Below are positions 17,939 through 27,465 of a DNA stretch of 54,130 bases, piece after piece. The position numbers were made by a program, and so were the translations under genes. How positions within the stretch are numbered: the first letter of the stretch is position 1; every line of letters starts with the position of its first letter. This DNA comes from Rhodospirillales bacterium. Lineage in GTDB: Bacteria; Pseudomonadota; Alphaproteobacteria; Rhodospirillales; JANQFP01. The stretch lies in the NCBI GenBank assembly GCA_028277795.1, contig JANQFP010000158.1, positions 1 through 54,130 of the forward strand. Reading direction: 5' to 3'. The notes under the pieces are model-generated. The model did not search any database, had not been told where the DNA came from, and saw only the letters and a program-made list of their open reading frames with translations.

Positions 17939-20900
17939 TCAGCGTGGGATTCCCGTCGGCGAGCGGTCTTGTTCGACTCCCTCCTGCGTGCTTGGCTCGC
18001 CGTCCGATTTCTCCTGCGGTTCGGTGCCGTCTTCGGCCTGTTCGTCGCCGCCGAACAGATCGAAGATCTTGCGGAAGATGCCGGGGGCGAACGCGGTCAA
18101 GGGATTGACCGAGACATCGGGCTCCTCGAAACCGCCGGACAGGGTGTAGGTGGCGGCGAACACGCCGCTGCCCTCCTCGCCGCCGGTGAAGATGTCGCCG
18201 ACCAGGGGAATGCGCCCAAGGATGCTGTTGATGGCGTAGGCCGGAACCACGGTTCCCTCCAGGTCCAAGGTCTCGGCGTCGACGGCGATCTCGCCGGATG
18301 CCGTGAACCCCAGGGATATGCCCGTTGCCTTGGCGTCGGTGAGCGTGACGATGCCGTCCTGCCAGGTGAAGGGCGCCTCCAGACCGGTGAACGCCAGACC
18401 GTCTCCCTGCAACGCTTCGACGATGCCGGTGAGCGCCATGATGCTGACCACGTGGGCCAGGGCCGGGGCGTCGACGATACGGTAGTCGCTGACCGAGACG
18501 CGGCCGGCCAGCGGTCTCTTCGACACCGTGTCGTCGAATTCGCCGCTCACGTCCAGGACGCCCCCGACCATGTTGTCGTAAACGGCGAAGGTGCGCAGCG
18601 CCTCGCCCGCGTCGTCGGCATGGATGGCCAGCGTGCGCTTGCCGAGGCCGGCGGGCTCCAGATTGATGGCCAGGGCCTCGCCGTTGGCCATGCGGCCGCT
18701 GAGCAGCACGGTCCGCCAGAGGTCGCCATCGCGGACCAGGGTCCCGACCACGTCCTCCAGGTGCCGGTCCGGTCCCAGCCACACGTTCTCGAGGTCGAGG
18801 GACAGGCTAAAGCGCAAGCCCTTACCCGTGTCGGCCGTCGAGGTGCCGTCCACGGGACGCACCATGGTCTCCCACAGCGGCGCCAGGTCGAAACTGACGC
18901 CATGGACGCTTGCCGTCCAGCCGCCGTCCTGACCGGGAATCAGCGCCCCCTTCATGTCGGTGCGGCCGTAGGAGACATGGTTGATGTCGATGCGTTCCAG
19001 ACCCAGACCGGCCGGCGAATAGGTCGCCGAGCCCGCAAGGGCGAGGTCTCCGGCGTTGACGTCGAACCGGGGAATTCCGGTGATGATGTCGCCCCGCAGT
19101 CTGAGGTCCGCCGAAAGCGTGCCGGCGACGCCGGTCTCCTTTCGCCAGCCGAGCGCAGGTGCGGACAACTCCACCTCGGTCAGGTCGGCCTTGCCGTCGA
19201 GATGGCTGGTGCCGTCGTCGAACAGCGTGAACTTCACCTCGCCGGCCACAGATCCATTGATGAAGTCCTGCGGCAGGATGTCCAGCTCGAACCCCAGGTC
19301 CTCGGCGGCCGTGATGCCGTCGATCCGGCCGACCAGTTGGTACCGGCTGCGGTACGGGGGGTCGTCGATGAAATGGCGGCGCCAGGCGAGGGTGACCGGC
19401 CAAGAGCCGAGCACCGCGTTGCCGGTCAGGTCGAGGGCGGTCTTGTCGACCACCAGGTCCAGCCGCCCGCCGGAAAGATCCTGGCCGAAGACGACATTGG
19501 TGAAAGCCGCGTCCTGCAACTCGGCGGTGGCGCTCACCTCGACCTGGTCGAGGCTCAGGGCGTGTTCCAGGATCATGCGAAGGTGCAGATCGACCGCCAC
19601 CGAGCCGGCCGTGGCGCCGGGGTCGATGGACAGGGTCGAGGCGAAGCCAAGGGGCTCGTGGTCGATCAGTCCCATGGCCGCCTGTACCGGCCCCTCGATC
19701 ACCAGGTCGATGTCGGCGAACTGGTCGTACTCGTCGAGGCCCGTGATCAGGACCCGGCCCCGGCGCACGGTCAGCCCGGACGCCTCGCTGCGGTGGATGG
19801 CGATATCGAAACGCTTGGTGTCGAAGGTGGCCCGTCCCCAGGTAGCCGTGGCCTTGGGCATGGGCGGCAAGTAGTCGACGGTGACGTCCTCGATGTCCAT
19901 GTCCCCGCGGAGCGACTCGACGGTGAATGCCCCTCCTTCGGTCGCGCGCAGCACCGCCTCGCCGCGCACGGCGCTGACCTGCCCGCCCGACAGGTGGGCC
20001 AGGCACCAGGTCCGGGGGTCCGCGCCCCATCCTCGGGGCCAATAGGTGTCGAACCCGTCCACCGGCACGTCCCTGAGAGTGCCGGCGGCGCGGACGGTCA
20101 TCGCACCACCGAGACCGTCGATACTGGCCTTGTCGAGTCGCAAGGTCGGCCCCTGCAGGTCGATGTCCAGGGAGCCGATCTCGAGGCGGCGGTCGGCGCC
20201 ATGGTACCGCCCCGTCGCCCGCAGGGATCGCAACGGCATGGTGTGATCGGCCGGCAGCGGCAGGTAGACCGCCCCTTCGGGACCCAGGTCCACGAACAGG
20301 TTGGTCACCTCCACCAGCCCGATGTCCCCTTCGAAGCGACCGCTGACCTCCACGGTCTGGACGGGAAGCCGCTGCGCCAGCGACAGCAGGCCGAGGCGCT
20401 GCGCCACGGGCACGGTGAGCGCCAGATGGCCGCCGCCGCCGGTCAGGTGAAAGCCCACCGCCTCCACGGCGCCGTCGCCGGCCATAGATGCGGTCACCGT
20501 TCCCTGCATCGGCAGATCGACGGCGCGCATCGGCTTCAGTTGCGGGGTCAGGCGCGACAGGACCGCGGGGTTGACCTCGCTGAAGGTGACCCCGACATCG
20601 AGGCGCCGGGTGCCGGCGTCGTAATCGCCGATGACCGTGAAATGGGCCGGCTCGTGCTCCAGCATCAGGGCCAGGGAGACTTCGCCCTTCAGGTGCTCGC
20701 CGTCGCGCCTGAACTGCAGTTGCGCCGACGGGGCTTCCCACGACAGCCCGAGGGTCTGGTCCTCGATGGTCACCCGGGCGTCGACCACGTCCAGTCGCCG
20801 CAGGTAGGCCAGCGGCCCCGCTGGCGCCTCAACGGCCAGGGCGTCGGCGACGATCTGGCCGACCGACGTCTCCGCCGCGCGGCGTTCGGCACCCAATCCG

Positions 20901-21304
20901 ATGGTGAGGCCCCCTTCGGCGTCCCGCACCAGGACCAGGCTGGGCCGGAACACTTCGATACGGCGGGGCGCCACCAGTCCTTGGGCCAGAGCCTGGGCGC
21001 TGAGGGACAGGGAGACCTCGGGAAAGCGGGCCACGACCGTTCCGTCGGCGGCCAGGGCGCGGACGTTGAGGACGCGGATGTCGAGGGCCCGCTCCCAGCC
21101 GGCCCAGGCGAGGATGGTGTCGTCCAGCCGCACCCGGGTGTCGGCCAGGACGGCGCTCAGCGCCCCTTCAATGTAAGATGACAGGAAGGCCAGCGAAATG
21201 GGACCCGCCGAAAGACGCCAGGCCAGCAGCACGAGGACGATCGTCAGACCCGCCCCCAGTCCGGCGAGCAACCGGAACATTCCCCGCAGCGTGCTGACGA
21301 TCAA
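17939..21304 (-). CDS. AsmA/YhdP-type large envelope protein (DUF3971-like)
   Basis: A protein of about 1120 residues with one N-terminal membrane anchor (FRLLAGLGAGLTIVLVLLAW) and a long, beta-rich periplasmic body, the pattern of AsmA-like bridge proteins that carry lipids between inner and outer membrane. The C-terminal part (FEEPDVSVNPLTAFAPGIF) matches the end found in YhdP/AsmA-2 proteins of alphaproteobacteria; a charged Glu/Asp-rich tail follows. TTG 21304 is chosen because GAGGGA lies 8 nt upstream; ATG 21280 is the alternative. Divergent from glnE, with fewer than 100 bp shared promoter space. The lipid-transport role is inferred from the family. Confidence 0.78.
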   Translation of the reverse strand: MIVSTLRGMFRLLAGLGAGLTIVLVLLAWRLSAGPISLAFLSSYIEGALSAVLADTRVRLDDTILAWAGWERALDIRVLNVRALAADGTVVARFPEVSLSLSAQALAQGLVAPRRIEVFRPSLVLVRDAEGGLTIGLGAERRAAETSVGQIVADALAVEAPAGPLAYLRRLDVVDARVTIEDQTLGLSWEAPSAQLQFRRDGEHLKGEVSLALMLEHEPAHFTVIGDYDAGTRRLDVGVTFSEVNPAVLSRLTPQLKPMRAVDLPMQGTVTASMAGDGAVEAVGFHLTGGGGHLALTVPVAQRLGLLSLAQRLPVQTVEVSGRFEGDIGLVEVTNLFVDLGPEGAVYLPLPADHTMPLRSLRATGRYHGADRRLEIGSLDIDLQGPTLRLDKASIDGLGGAMTVRAAGTLRDVPVDGFDTYWPRGWGADPRTWCLAHLSGGQVSAVRGEAVLRATEGGAFTVESLRGDMDIEDVTVDYLPPMPKATATWGRATFDTKRFDIAIHRSEASGLTVRRGRVLITGLDEYDQFADIDLVIEGPVQAAMGLIDHEPLGFASTLSIDPGATAGSVAVDLHLRMILEHALSLDQVEVSATAELQDAAFTNVVFGQDLSGGRLDLVVDKTALDLTGNAVLGSWPVTLAWRRHFIDDPPYRSRYQLVGRIDGITAAEDLGFELDILPQDFINGSVAGEVKFTLFDDGTSHLDGKADLTEVELSAPALGWRKETGVAGTLSADLRLRGDIITGIPRFDVNAGDLALAGSATYSPAGLGLERIDINHVSYGRTDMKGALIPGQDGGWTASVHGVSFDLAPLWETMVRPVDGTSTADTGKGLRFSLSLDLENVWLGPDRHLEDVVGTLVRDGDLWRTVLLSGRMANGEALAINLEPAGLGKRTLAIHADDAGEALRTFAVYDNMVGGVLDVSGEFDDTVSKRPLAGRVSVSDYRIVDAPALAHVVSIMALTGIVEALQGDGLAFTGLEAPFTWQDGIVTLTDAKATGISLGFTASGEIAVDAETLDLEGTVVPAYAINSILGRIPLVGDIFTGGEEGSGVFAATYTLSGGFEEPDVSVNPLTAFAPGIFRKIFDLFGGDEQAEDGTEPQEKSDGEPSTQEGVEQDRSPTGIPR

Positions 21305-21382
21305 CGACTGTCCCTCGCGCCCGACGGCATCTTGACCGCGGTTCCTGGTTCGCGCAGTGTGCGGCAGGCCAGGGCGTTGACT

Positions 21383-24300
21383 ATGCACGATTTCGCCTTT
21401 CCAGCCGAGCAAAACGATCTCCCTGCCGCCGCCGACCCGGACCGGGTTGCCCACGGATTCGAGCACTGGCACGCCGCCGCCGCCGAGACCGGCGACCAAG
21501 ACCTGGAGGCGTTCGCCGAGGCATCGGCCCGCGAGCCCGCATCCCGTCGCCTGCTGGAGGCGCTGTTCGGCAACAGCCCGTTTCTGACCCACTGCGTGGT
21601 CCAGGATCCGGCTTTCGCGCGCCGGCTGCTGACGCGCGGGCCCGACGCCGCCTACGCGCACGCCATGGCCGCCCTCGACGACGACGGAAGCGGCGGCGAG
21701 GCGGCGCTGGCGCGGGCTCTGCGCATCGCCCGGCGTCGCGTGGCATTGACGGTGGCCGCCGCCGACATCACCGCAGTGTGGCCTCTGGAGCGAGTCACCG
21801 GGGCGCTGAGCGATTTTGCCGATGCGGCGCTCGCTCGCGCCGCTGGCCACCTGCTGCGCGATGCGGCGGCGCAGGGTGTGCTGTCCCTGCCCGACCCGAC
21901 CGACCCGGAGCGGGGTTCCGGCCTAGTGGTGCTCGGACTAGGGAAGCTCGGCGGGCGGGAGCTCAACTACTCCAGCGATATCGATCTGATCGTGCTGTTC
22001 GACCGCGAGCGGATACAGACGGACCAGAGCGACCGCCTGCAGAACAACATGATCCGCCTGACCCGCGCTCTGGTGCGCCTGATGGAGGAGCGCACCGCCG
22101 ACGGCTACGTGTTCCGCACCGATCTGCGGTTGCGGCCCGACCCGGGCTCGACGCCGCTGGCGCTGTCGGTAGCCGCCGCCGAGACCTACTACGAGAGCCT
22201 GGGCCAGAACTGGGAGCGGTCGGCCATGATCAAGGCCCGCCCCGTCGCCGGCGACCGGCAGGCGGCGGAGGACTTCCTCAACCAGCTCGGACCCTTTGTC
22301 TGGCGCAAGCATCTGGATTTCGCGGCCATTCGCGACATCCACTCCATCAAGCGCCAGATCAACGCCCACCGGGGCGGGGGCACCATCGCGCTGGGGGGGC
22401 ACAACATCAAGCTCGGGCGCGGCGGCATCCGCGAGATCGAGTTCTTCGTGCAGACCCAGCAACTGATCTGGGGCGGCCGCGAGCCGTCGCTGCGCTCGCC
22501 GATCACCGTGGAGGCCCTCCACGCCCTGGCCGAGGCCGACAAGATCACGCGACGGACCGCGGACGATCTGGCCGCGGCCTACCGGTATCTGCGGCGGGTC
22601 GAGCACCGTCTGCAGATGATCAGCGACGAGCAGACCCATACCCTGCCCGAGGACCCGGCCGGTCTGCGCCACCTAGCGCTGTTCCTGGGGGCGCGGGACG
22701 CGGATGCGTTTGCCGACGAGTTGCTGGCCACGCTGCGGTCGGTGGAAGGCCACTACGCGGAGCTGTTCGAGGATCAGCCGGCCCTGAGCGTCGACGGCGA
22801 GACATCCGGCAACCTGGTGTTCACCGGCGGCGACGCCGACCCGGAAACGATCCGCACATTGCGCACCCTGGGATTTGCCGACCCGGCGTACGTGGACAGC
22901 ACGGTGCGCGGATGGCATCACGGCCGCTACCGGGCCATGCGCAGCGCCCGGGCCCGGGAGCTGCTGACCGAGATCATGCCCAGCCTGTTGGCCGCCCTGG
23001 CCGGGGCGGAACATCCCGACGCCACGTTCCGCCGGTTCGATGTGTTCCTGTCCCGTCTGCCGGCCGGCGTGCAGCTCTTCTCCATGTTCCATGCCAACCC
23101 CCACCTGTTGGCCCTGGTTGCCGAGATCATGGGGGGCGCTCCGCGGCTCGCCGACCATCTGAGCCGACATCCGGCCATCCTGGAAACCGTGCTCGCCGGC
23201 GACTTCTTCGACCCTCCGCCGCCGTGCCCCGACCTCATCACGGAGTTGGACCGGGCCCTGCAGCGGGCCGCGGACATGGAGGACATCCACGACATCTCCC
23301 GCCGCTGGGCCAACGACCGCAAGTTCCAGGTCGGCGTGCAGGCGCTACGCCACGCCGTCGAGCCCGAGGCGGCGGCGGCAGCCCACAGCAACATCGCCGA
23401 GGCCACCTTGACCTGCCTGCTGCCGCGGATCGAGGCGGATTTCGCCCGCCGCCACGGCCGGGTGCCCGGGTGCGGCATGGCGGTGGTGGCCATGGGCAAG
23501 CTCGGCGGCCGGGAGATGACGGCGACATCGGACCTGGACCTGATCTTCGTCTATGACACGCCGGAGGGGACGGTCCAGTCCGACGGCGACAAACCCCTCC
23601 CCGCCAGCCAGTACTTCGCGCGTCTGAGCCAACGCCTGATCAACGCCCTGACGGCGCAGACCGCGCAGGGCCGTCTCTACGACGTGGACATGCGGCTGCG
23701 CCCGTCGGGCAAGGCCGGCCCCATCGCCTCGAGCTTCGCGGCCTTCGAGCAGTACCAGCGCCATGAGGCGTGGACCTGGGAGCAGATGGCCTTGACCCGG
23801 GCCCGCGTGATCGCCGGCCCGCCCGACCTGTGCCAACGGGTCGCGGCGTTGATCCGGGACGTCCTCACGGCACCGCGCGACGTCAACGGCCTCCTGGCCG
23901 ACGTGGCGGAGATGCGGGCCCGCATGGACGACGAACACCACACGGGGTTCGTATGGCACGTCAAGCACGTGCGCGGGGGGCTGGTGGACATCGAGTTCAT
24001 CGCCCAATTCCTCCAGCTCGCCCACGCCCACACCCGGCCGGACATCCTGCACCAGAACACGCGACACGCGCTGGTGCAGCTCCGCGACGGCGGATTTCTG
24101 CCCAGCGACGTCGCGACTCAGCTGATCGATGCCCTGGCGTTCTGGCAGGCGATGCAGGCCATGCTGCGGCTGACCATCGAAGGACGGTTCACCGAGGACC
24201 GGGAAGGGGAGATGCCCGTCGCCCTACGCCAGGCCCTGGCCAAGCTCGGCGGCGCCTCCGACTACGCGGAGCTCAAGGCGAAGGCGAAAACGACGGCGGG

Positions 24301-24394
24301 CCAGGTCCGCGCCCACTTCACGGACTTGATCGAGACACCGGCGGCCGGCATCGGCGGATCGGGCCGGGAAACGGATACGGCCGGAGGCCCGTGA
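21383..24394 (+). CDS. glnE: Bifunctional glutamine synthetase adenylyltransferase/deadenylase
   Basis: A 1003-residue enzyme that switches glutamine synthetase off and on by adding or removing AMP in response to PII state. It has two nucleotidyltransferase domains, each with a G-G-R-E/D-x-D signature: GLGKLGGRELNYSSDIDLIV in the N-terminal half (removing activity) and MGKLGGREMTATSDLDLIF in the C-terminal half (adding activity). The glutamate/PII-binding helical regions follow each. The frame opens earlier with TTG 21332; ATG 21383 (MHDFAFP) is chosen. No other nitrogen gene is near. Confidence 0.95.
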   Translation: MHDFAFPAEQNDLPAAADPDRVAHGFEHWHAAAAETGDQDLEAFAEASAREPASRRLLEALFGNSPFLTHCVVQDPAFARRLLTRGPDAAYAHAMAALDDDGSGGEAALARALRIARRRVALTVAAADITAVWPLERVTGALSDFADAALARAAGHLLRDAAAQGVLSLPDPTDPERGSGLVVLGLGKLGGRELNYSSDIDLIVLFDRERIQTDQSDRLQNNMIRLTRALVRLMEERTADGYVFRTDLRLRPDPGSTPLALSVAAAETYYESLGQNWERSAMIKARPVAGDRQAAEDFLNQLGPFVWRKHLDFAAIRDIHSIKRQINAHRGGGTIALGGHNIKLGRGGIREIEFFVQTQQLIWGGREPSLRSPITVEALHALAEADKITRRTADDLAAAYRYLRRVEHRLQMISDEQTHTLPEDPAGLRHLALFLGARDADAFADELLATLRSVEGHYAELFEDQPALSVDGETSGNLVFTGGDADPETIRTLRTLGFADPAYVDSTVRGWHHGRYRAMRSARARELLTEIMPSLLAALAGAEHPDATFRRFDVFLSRLPAGVQLFSMFHANPHLLALVAEIMGGAPRLADHLSRHPAILETVLAGDFFDPPPPCPDLITELDRALQRAADMEDIHDISRRWANDRKFQVGVQALRHAVEPEAAAAAHSNIAEATLTCLLPRIEADFARRHGRVPGCGMAVVAMGKLGGREMTATSDLDLIFVYDTPEGTVQSDGDKPLPASQYFARLSQRLINALTAQTAQGRLYDVDMRLRPSGKAGPIASSFAAFEQYQRHEAWTWEQMALTRARVIAGPPDLCQRVAALIRDVLTAPRDVNGLLADVAEMRARMDDEHHTGFVWHVKHVRGGLVDIEFIAQFLQLAHAHTRPDILHQNTRHALVQLRDGGFLPSDVATQLIDALAFWQAMQAMLRLTIEGRFTEDREGEMPVALRQALAKLGGASDYAELKAKAKTTAGQVRAHFTDLIETPAAGIGGSGRETDTAGGP

Positions 24395-24430
24395 CCGTCA
24401 GCCGTGGGGTCGGCGAATCCGACGTCCGAT

Positions 24431-24613
24431 CTATACCTCGGTCTCGTCGGCGATCCACTCGGAGACCGCTTCCACGGCCTCTTCGTGCGTCGCCCCCGGA
24501 TTTCGCAGGCGGTAGACCGTAACCGCCACCTCGAAGGCCCGAAGATCGGGACGGCCACGTTTACGCAATTCCCAGTACGCGCGCAGTATTTCCGAAGATG
24601 TTCCGGAAGACAT
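24431..24613 (-). CDS. Small hypothetical protein (60 aa)
   Basis: A 60-residue charged helical protein: after MSSGTSSEILRAYWELRKRG it continues with a predicted helix rich in Arg and Ala (DLRAFEVAVTVYRLR) and ends EAVSEWIADETEV. I do not recognise a family. The frame is open to 24703, but the part before ATG 24613 looks unlike the rest. It lies convergent to glnE, 36 bp after its stop. Coding is supported only by length and even composition, so this is a moderate call. Confidence 0.5.
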   Translation of the reverse strand: MSSGTSSEILRAYWELRKRGRPDLRAFEVAVTVYRLRNPGATHEEAVEAVSEWIADETEV

Positions 24614-24885
24614 AAAGAACCGGTTCCCTGCTCTCCCCGCCGACGACCATACGAGTATTTGGAACTTTTGGTCAAGGACGACGGAAATCCCGGTCCGCGG
24701 CAACTCGTGTCTCCGGCTGTCTCGTCGACGGTAGCCCCGCAGCCAGGGCGCAGGGACGACGGGTGATGAAGCGCCGGCGGATCACGGTTGTTGCGTCCGG
24801 CGCAGGACGTATGCTTCCTTGCGCACGGGGAAAATCATGTCTGTCTTCGGTCGGTCACGACCGGCATCGGGAAAGGATTCAATCC

Positions 24886-25326
24886 ATGGCGGAGAGCGCT
24901 TACGACAAGGCGGCGGTGGTCGCGACCCTCAACAAGATCCTCGAAGCCGAACTGGCCGGCGTCGTGCGGTACACCCACTATTCCTTCATGGTCTTCGGGT
25001 ACGGCCGCATCCCCATCGTCTCGTGGCTGCGCGGTCAGGCCGAGGAATCCATGATGCATGCCCATGAAGCGGGCGAGCTGATCACCTATCTCGGCGAGCA
25101 TCCGTCCCTGGGCATCGGCCCGCTGCTCGAGACCTACCGCCACGACATCGGCGACATCCTGCGCGAATCGCTCGAGCACGAGGCTGCGGCGCGGGACCTC
25201 TATGCCGAGCTTCTGGCGCTGGTTGCTGACCGTGACATCACCCTGGAGGAATACGCCCGCCGGATGATCGCCGAGGAAACCATGCATGCCGGCGAGGTCG
25301 AAAAGATGCTCCGCGCCCCGGCGTAA
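24886..25326 (+). CDS. Ferritin-like (bacterioferritin-type) protein
   Basis: A 146-residue four-helix protein of the ferritin-like superfamily. Helix A has ILEAELAGVVRYTHY, helix B EESMMHAHE, helix C LEHEAAARDLY and helix D EETMHAGEVEKML with an E-x-x-H pair. These give the carboxylate/His ligands of a di-iron site; the methionine that binds haem in classical Bfr is not obvious, so iron storage or oxidation without haem is more likely. ATG 24886 is preceded by AAAGGA; the earlier frame from 24763 has no similarity. A second, different ferritin-like protein occurs at 40101. Confidence 0.8.
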   Translation: MAESAYDKAAVVATLNKILEAELAGVVRYTHYSFMVFGYGRIPIVSWLRGQAEESMMHAHEAGELITYLGEHPSLGIGPLLETYRHDIGDILRESLEHEAAARDLYAELLALVADRDITLEEYARRMIAEETMHAGEVEKMLRAPA

Positions 25327-25432
25327 GGCGCGCCCTACTGGCAGGCCGTCCTACAGATTGAGCCGATCTTGATCGCTCAACCGTCGGCTGATTAGATGAC
25401 AGCCGACGACGGGGAGGGCGCAGGACCGGACC

Positions 25433-26029
25433 ATGGCCGACGATCAGGACGACGAGACCGCACCCGAATCCGAGGACGGCGGAGAAGGCGAAACGGAGCC
25501 GGCCGCGGAGGACGTCGAGGGGGAAGACGGCGCCGGTGCCGAAGACGGGGAAGAGGCCGAAGGCGCTGAAGAGGCGGAAGCAGCCGCCAAGTCCCGCCGC
25601 CGCAAGTTCATCATCATCGGCGCCGCCGCGGGGGTGGTCCTGCTGGCGATCATCGGCGGCGGGGCGGCCTTCTTTCTCATGAGTCCGTCCGAGGACAAGT
25701 CGCGGGCGTCGGCGATGCTGCCCGGCCCGCCGGTGCATCACGAGCTGCCTATCCTGCTGGCCGACCTCAAGACCGGCCGATGCCGGGCGCCTTATGTGAA
25801 GCTGCACATTCTGGTCGGCGTCAACAGCAACGACGTCCCGCGCATCGAGGAGGTGCAGGTGGCGCTGATGGACGACATCCGCACCCTCTTGCGGGACAAG
25901 GAGCGAACCGACCTGGTCGGACGGGACGGAACGGAGACCCTGCGTGCCGACCTGCTGGACATCATCAACCAGCGCATCGCGCCGGCCCAGGCCAACGAGC
26001 TCCTGTTCAAGGAGTTCCTGCTGCAGTGA
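25433..26029 (+). CDS. fliL: Flagellar basal body-associated protein FliL
   Basis: A 198-residue protein with a long acidic N-terminal cytoplasmic tail (about residues 1-53, mostly Glu, Asp, Ala, Gly), one membrane helix (residues 59-82, IIIGAAAGVVLLAIIGG) and a periplasmic FliL domain with the typical ending LLDIINQRIAPAQANELLF. FliL supports stator function in the flagellar motor. No other flagellar gene lies here, so this is an isolated, possibly second, copy. The acidic tail is longer than usual. It ends 10 bp before the prfB stop (convergent). Confidence 0.85.
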   Translation: MADDQDDETAPESEDGGEGETEPAAEDVEGEDGAGAEDGEEAEGAEEAEAAAKSRRRKFIIIGAAAGVVLLAIIGGGAAFFLMSPSEDKSRASAMLPGPPVHHELPILLADLKTGRCRAPYVKLHILVGVNSNDVPRIEEVQVALMDDIRTLLRDKERTDLVGRDGTETLRADLLDIINQRIAPAQANELLFKEFLLQ

Positions 26030-26038
26030 GCGGCGTGC

Positions 26039-27158
26039 CTACTCGGCGCGGGCGTCCCCGCCCTTGATGCGGGCGGCCAGCGCCGCCGCCATGAAGTCGT
26101 CCAGGTCGCCGTCGAGCACCGCCTGGGTGTTGGACGTCTCGACCCCGGTGCGCAGGTCCTTGACCATCTGGTAGGGCTGCAGCACGTAGGACCGGATCTG
26201 GTGGCCCCAGCCGATGTCGGTCTTGGCCTCGCGGGCGGCATGGGCCTCGGCCTCCCGCTTCTGCAGTTCGAGCTCGTAGAGCCGGGCGCGCAGCATCTTC
26301 ATGGCGGCGGCGCGGTTCTTGTGCTGGGAGCGGTCGTTCTGGCACTGGACCACGATGTTGGTGGGCAGATGGGTGATGCGGACCGCGCTGTCGGTGCGGT
26401 TGACGTGCTGACCGCCGGCCCCCGAGGCGCGGTAGGTGTCGACCCGCAGGTCGCCGTCCTGGATGTCGATCTGGATGGAGTCGTCCACCACCGGGTAGAT
26501 CCACACCGAGGCGAAGCTGGTGTGACGGCGCGAGCTGGAATCGAAAGGCGAGATGCGCACCAGCCGGTGAACGCCGCTTTCGGTCTTCAGCCAGCCGTAG
26601 GCGTCGGGACCCAGGACGCGGGCCGTGGCCGACTTGATGCCGGCCTCTTCGCCGCCGCTCTCCTCGATCCAGTCCACCTTGTAGCCGTGCTGCTCGGCCC
26701 ATCGCATGTACATGCGCATGAGCATCTCGGCCCAGTCCTGGGCCTCCGTGCCGCCGGCACCGGCGTGGACCTCCACGTAGCAGTCGTTGCCGTCGGCCTC
26801 GCCGGACAGCAGGGTCTGCAGTTCGGCCTTGCCCGCGATCGCCTTGAGGCGTTCCAGGGCCTGCTCGGCCTCGGCGACCACCTCGGAGTCGTCCTCCGTC
26901 TCGCCGAGGGCGATGAGCTCCACGTTGTCGGTCAGCTCCCGGTCCAGGTCGTCGATAGTCTTGATTCCGGTTTCCAGGCGCGTGCGCTCCCGCATCACGG
27001 CCTGGGCCTCGTCCGGGTTGTCCCAAAGGTGGGCGTCTTCGGCGCGGGCGTTCAGCTCTTCGAGGCGGCGGGCGGCGGCATCGTAGTCAAAGATGCCTCC
27101 TCAGCAGTTCCAACGACTGCTTGATGTCCTGAACGATGGCTTCCGTCTCCGCCCGCAT
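26039..27158 (-). CDS. prfB: Peptide chain release factor 2 (programmed +1 frameshift)
   Basis: RF2 of 372 residues, read in two joined frames: 23 codons from ATG 27158 to CTT 27090, then a +1 shift over the UGA at 27089-27087 and 349 codons to the stop at 26039. It terminates translation at UGA and UAA. The class motif GGQ is in [11 protein letters not shown] and the stop-recognition SPF in [14 protein letters not shown]. The frame after the shift begins with [18 protein letters not shown], as expected for RF2. Autoregulated: low RF2 favours the frameshift. It is not a pseudogene. Confidence 0.96.
27086..27101 (-). promoter_or_regulatory. prfB programmed +1 frameshift site
   Basis: Read on the minus strand the site is AGGAGG-CAT-CTT-TGA-C: a Shine-Dalgarno-like AGGAGG (27101-27096), three bases later the slippery CTT (27092-27090) and an in-frame UGA followed by C. 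This is the classic RF2 arrangement, in which the ribosome-site interaction and the slow UGAC stop promote +1 slippage. Confidence 0.95.
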
Positions 27159-27288
27159 GGCGTTCTCCGTCGGCAATAGGTGGCGTCGCCCTATTTAGCG
27201 GGGCACTCGGAGGCGGCACAAGGGCCTGACGGGCAAATCCGCCTTCTTTTCGACGCATTTCAATGGCATAAGCGCGGCGGAGGTTAAG

Positions 27289-27465
27289 ATGCCCATGAAT
27301 CACGAGTTGAAGAAGCCGGCCAACGACCACAAGCCCAAGAGCCGCCGCTGCCTCATGTGCGGCGATCGCTTCACGTCGGAAGGCCCCCACAACCGCATCT
27401 GCAAGAAGTGCAAGAGCTCGGCCAGCTGGCGTGAGGGCGCGACCACCACGTTCGCCCCCAACTGA
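27289..27465 (+). CDS. Small zinc-ribbon protein (58 aa)
   Basis: A 58-residue basic protein starting MPMNHELKKPAN, with CLMCG and, 13 residues after, CKKC: a CxxC-x(13)-CxxC zinc ribbon. The ATG has a perfectly spaced GGAGG. It ends one base before the mrcA stop codon, convergent. I know of similar uncharacterised small proteins in alphaproteobacteria, but not of a function. The basic composition suggests nucleic acid binding. Confidence 0.8.
   Translation: MPMNHELKKPANDHKPKSRRCLMCGDRFTSEGPHNRICKKCKSSASWREGATTTFAPN

Noticed and set aside
17906-17940. CCGACG / CGTCGG pair between tyrS and the AsmA-like gene as a bidirectional terminator
   Set aside because: Only 6 bp of stem with a long loop and no T run.
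17969-21181. 1070-aa plus-strand frame opposite the AsmA-like gene
   Set aside because: GC-rich shadow: its product is Gly/Arg/Gln/His-rich with no domain, while the minus strand shows a clear anchor and beta-rich envelope protein.
26007-27026. 339-aa second minus-strand frame within prfB
   Set aside because: Wrong frame relative to the RF2 motifs; the GGQ motif is only in the other frame.
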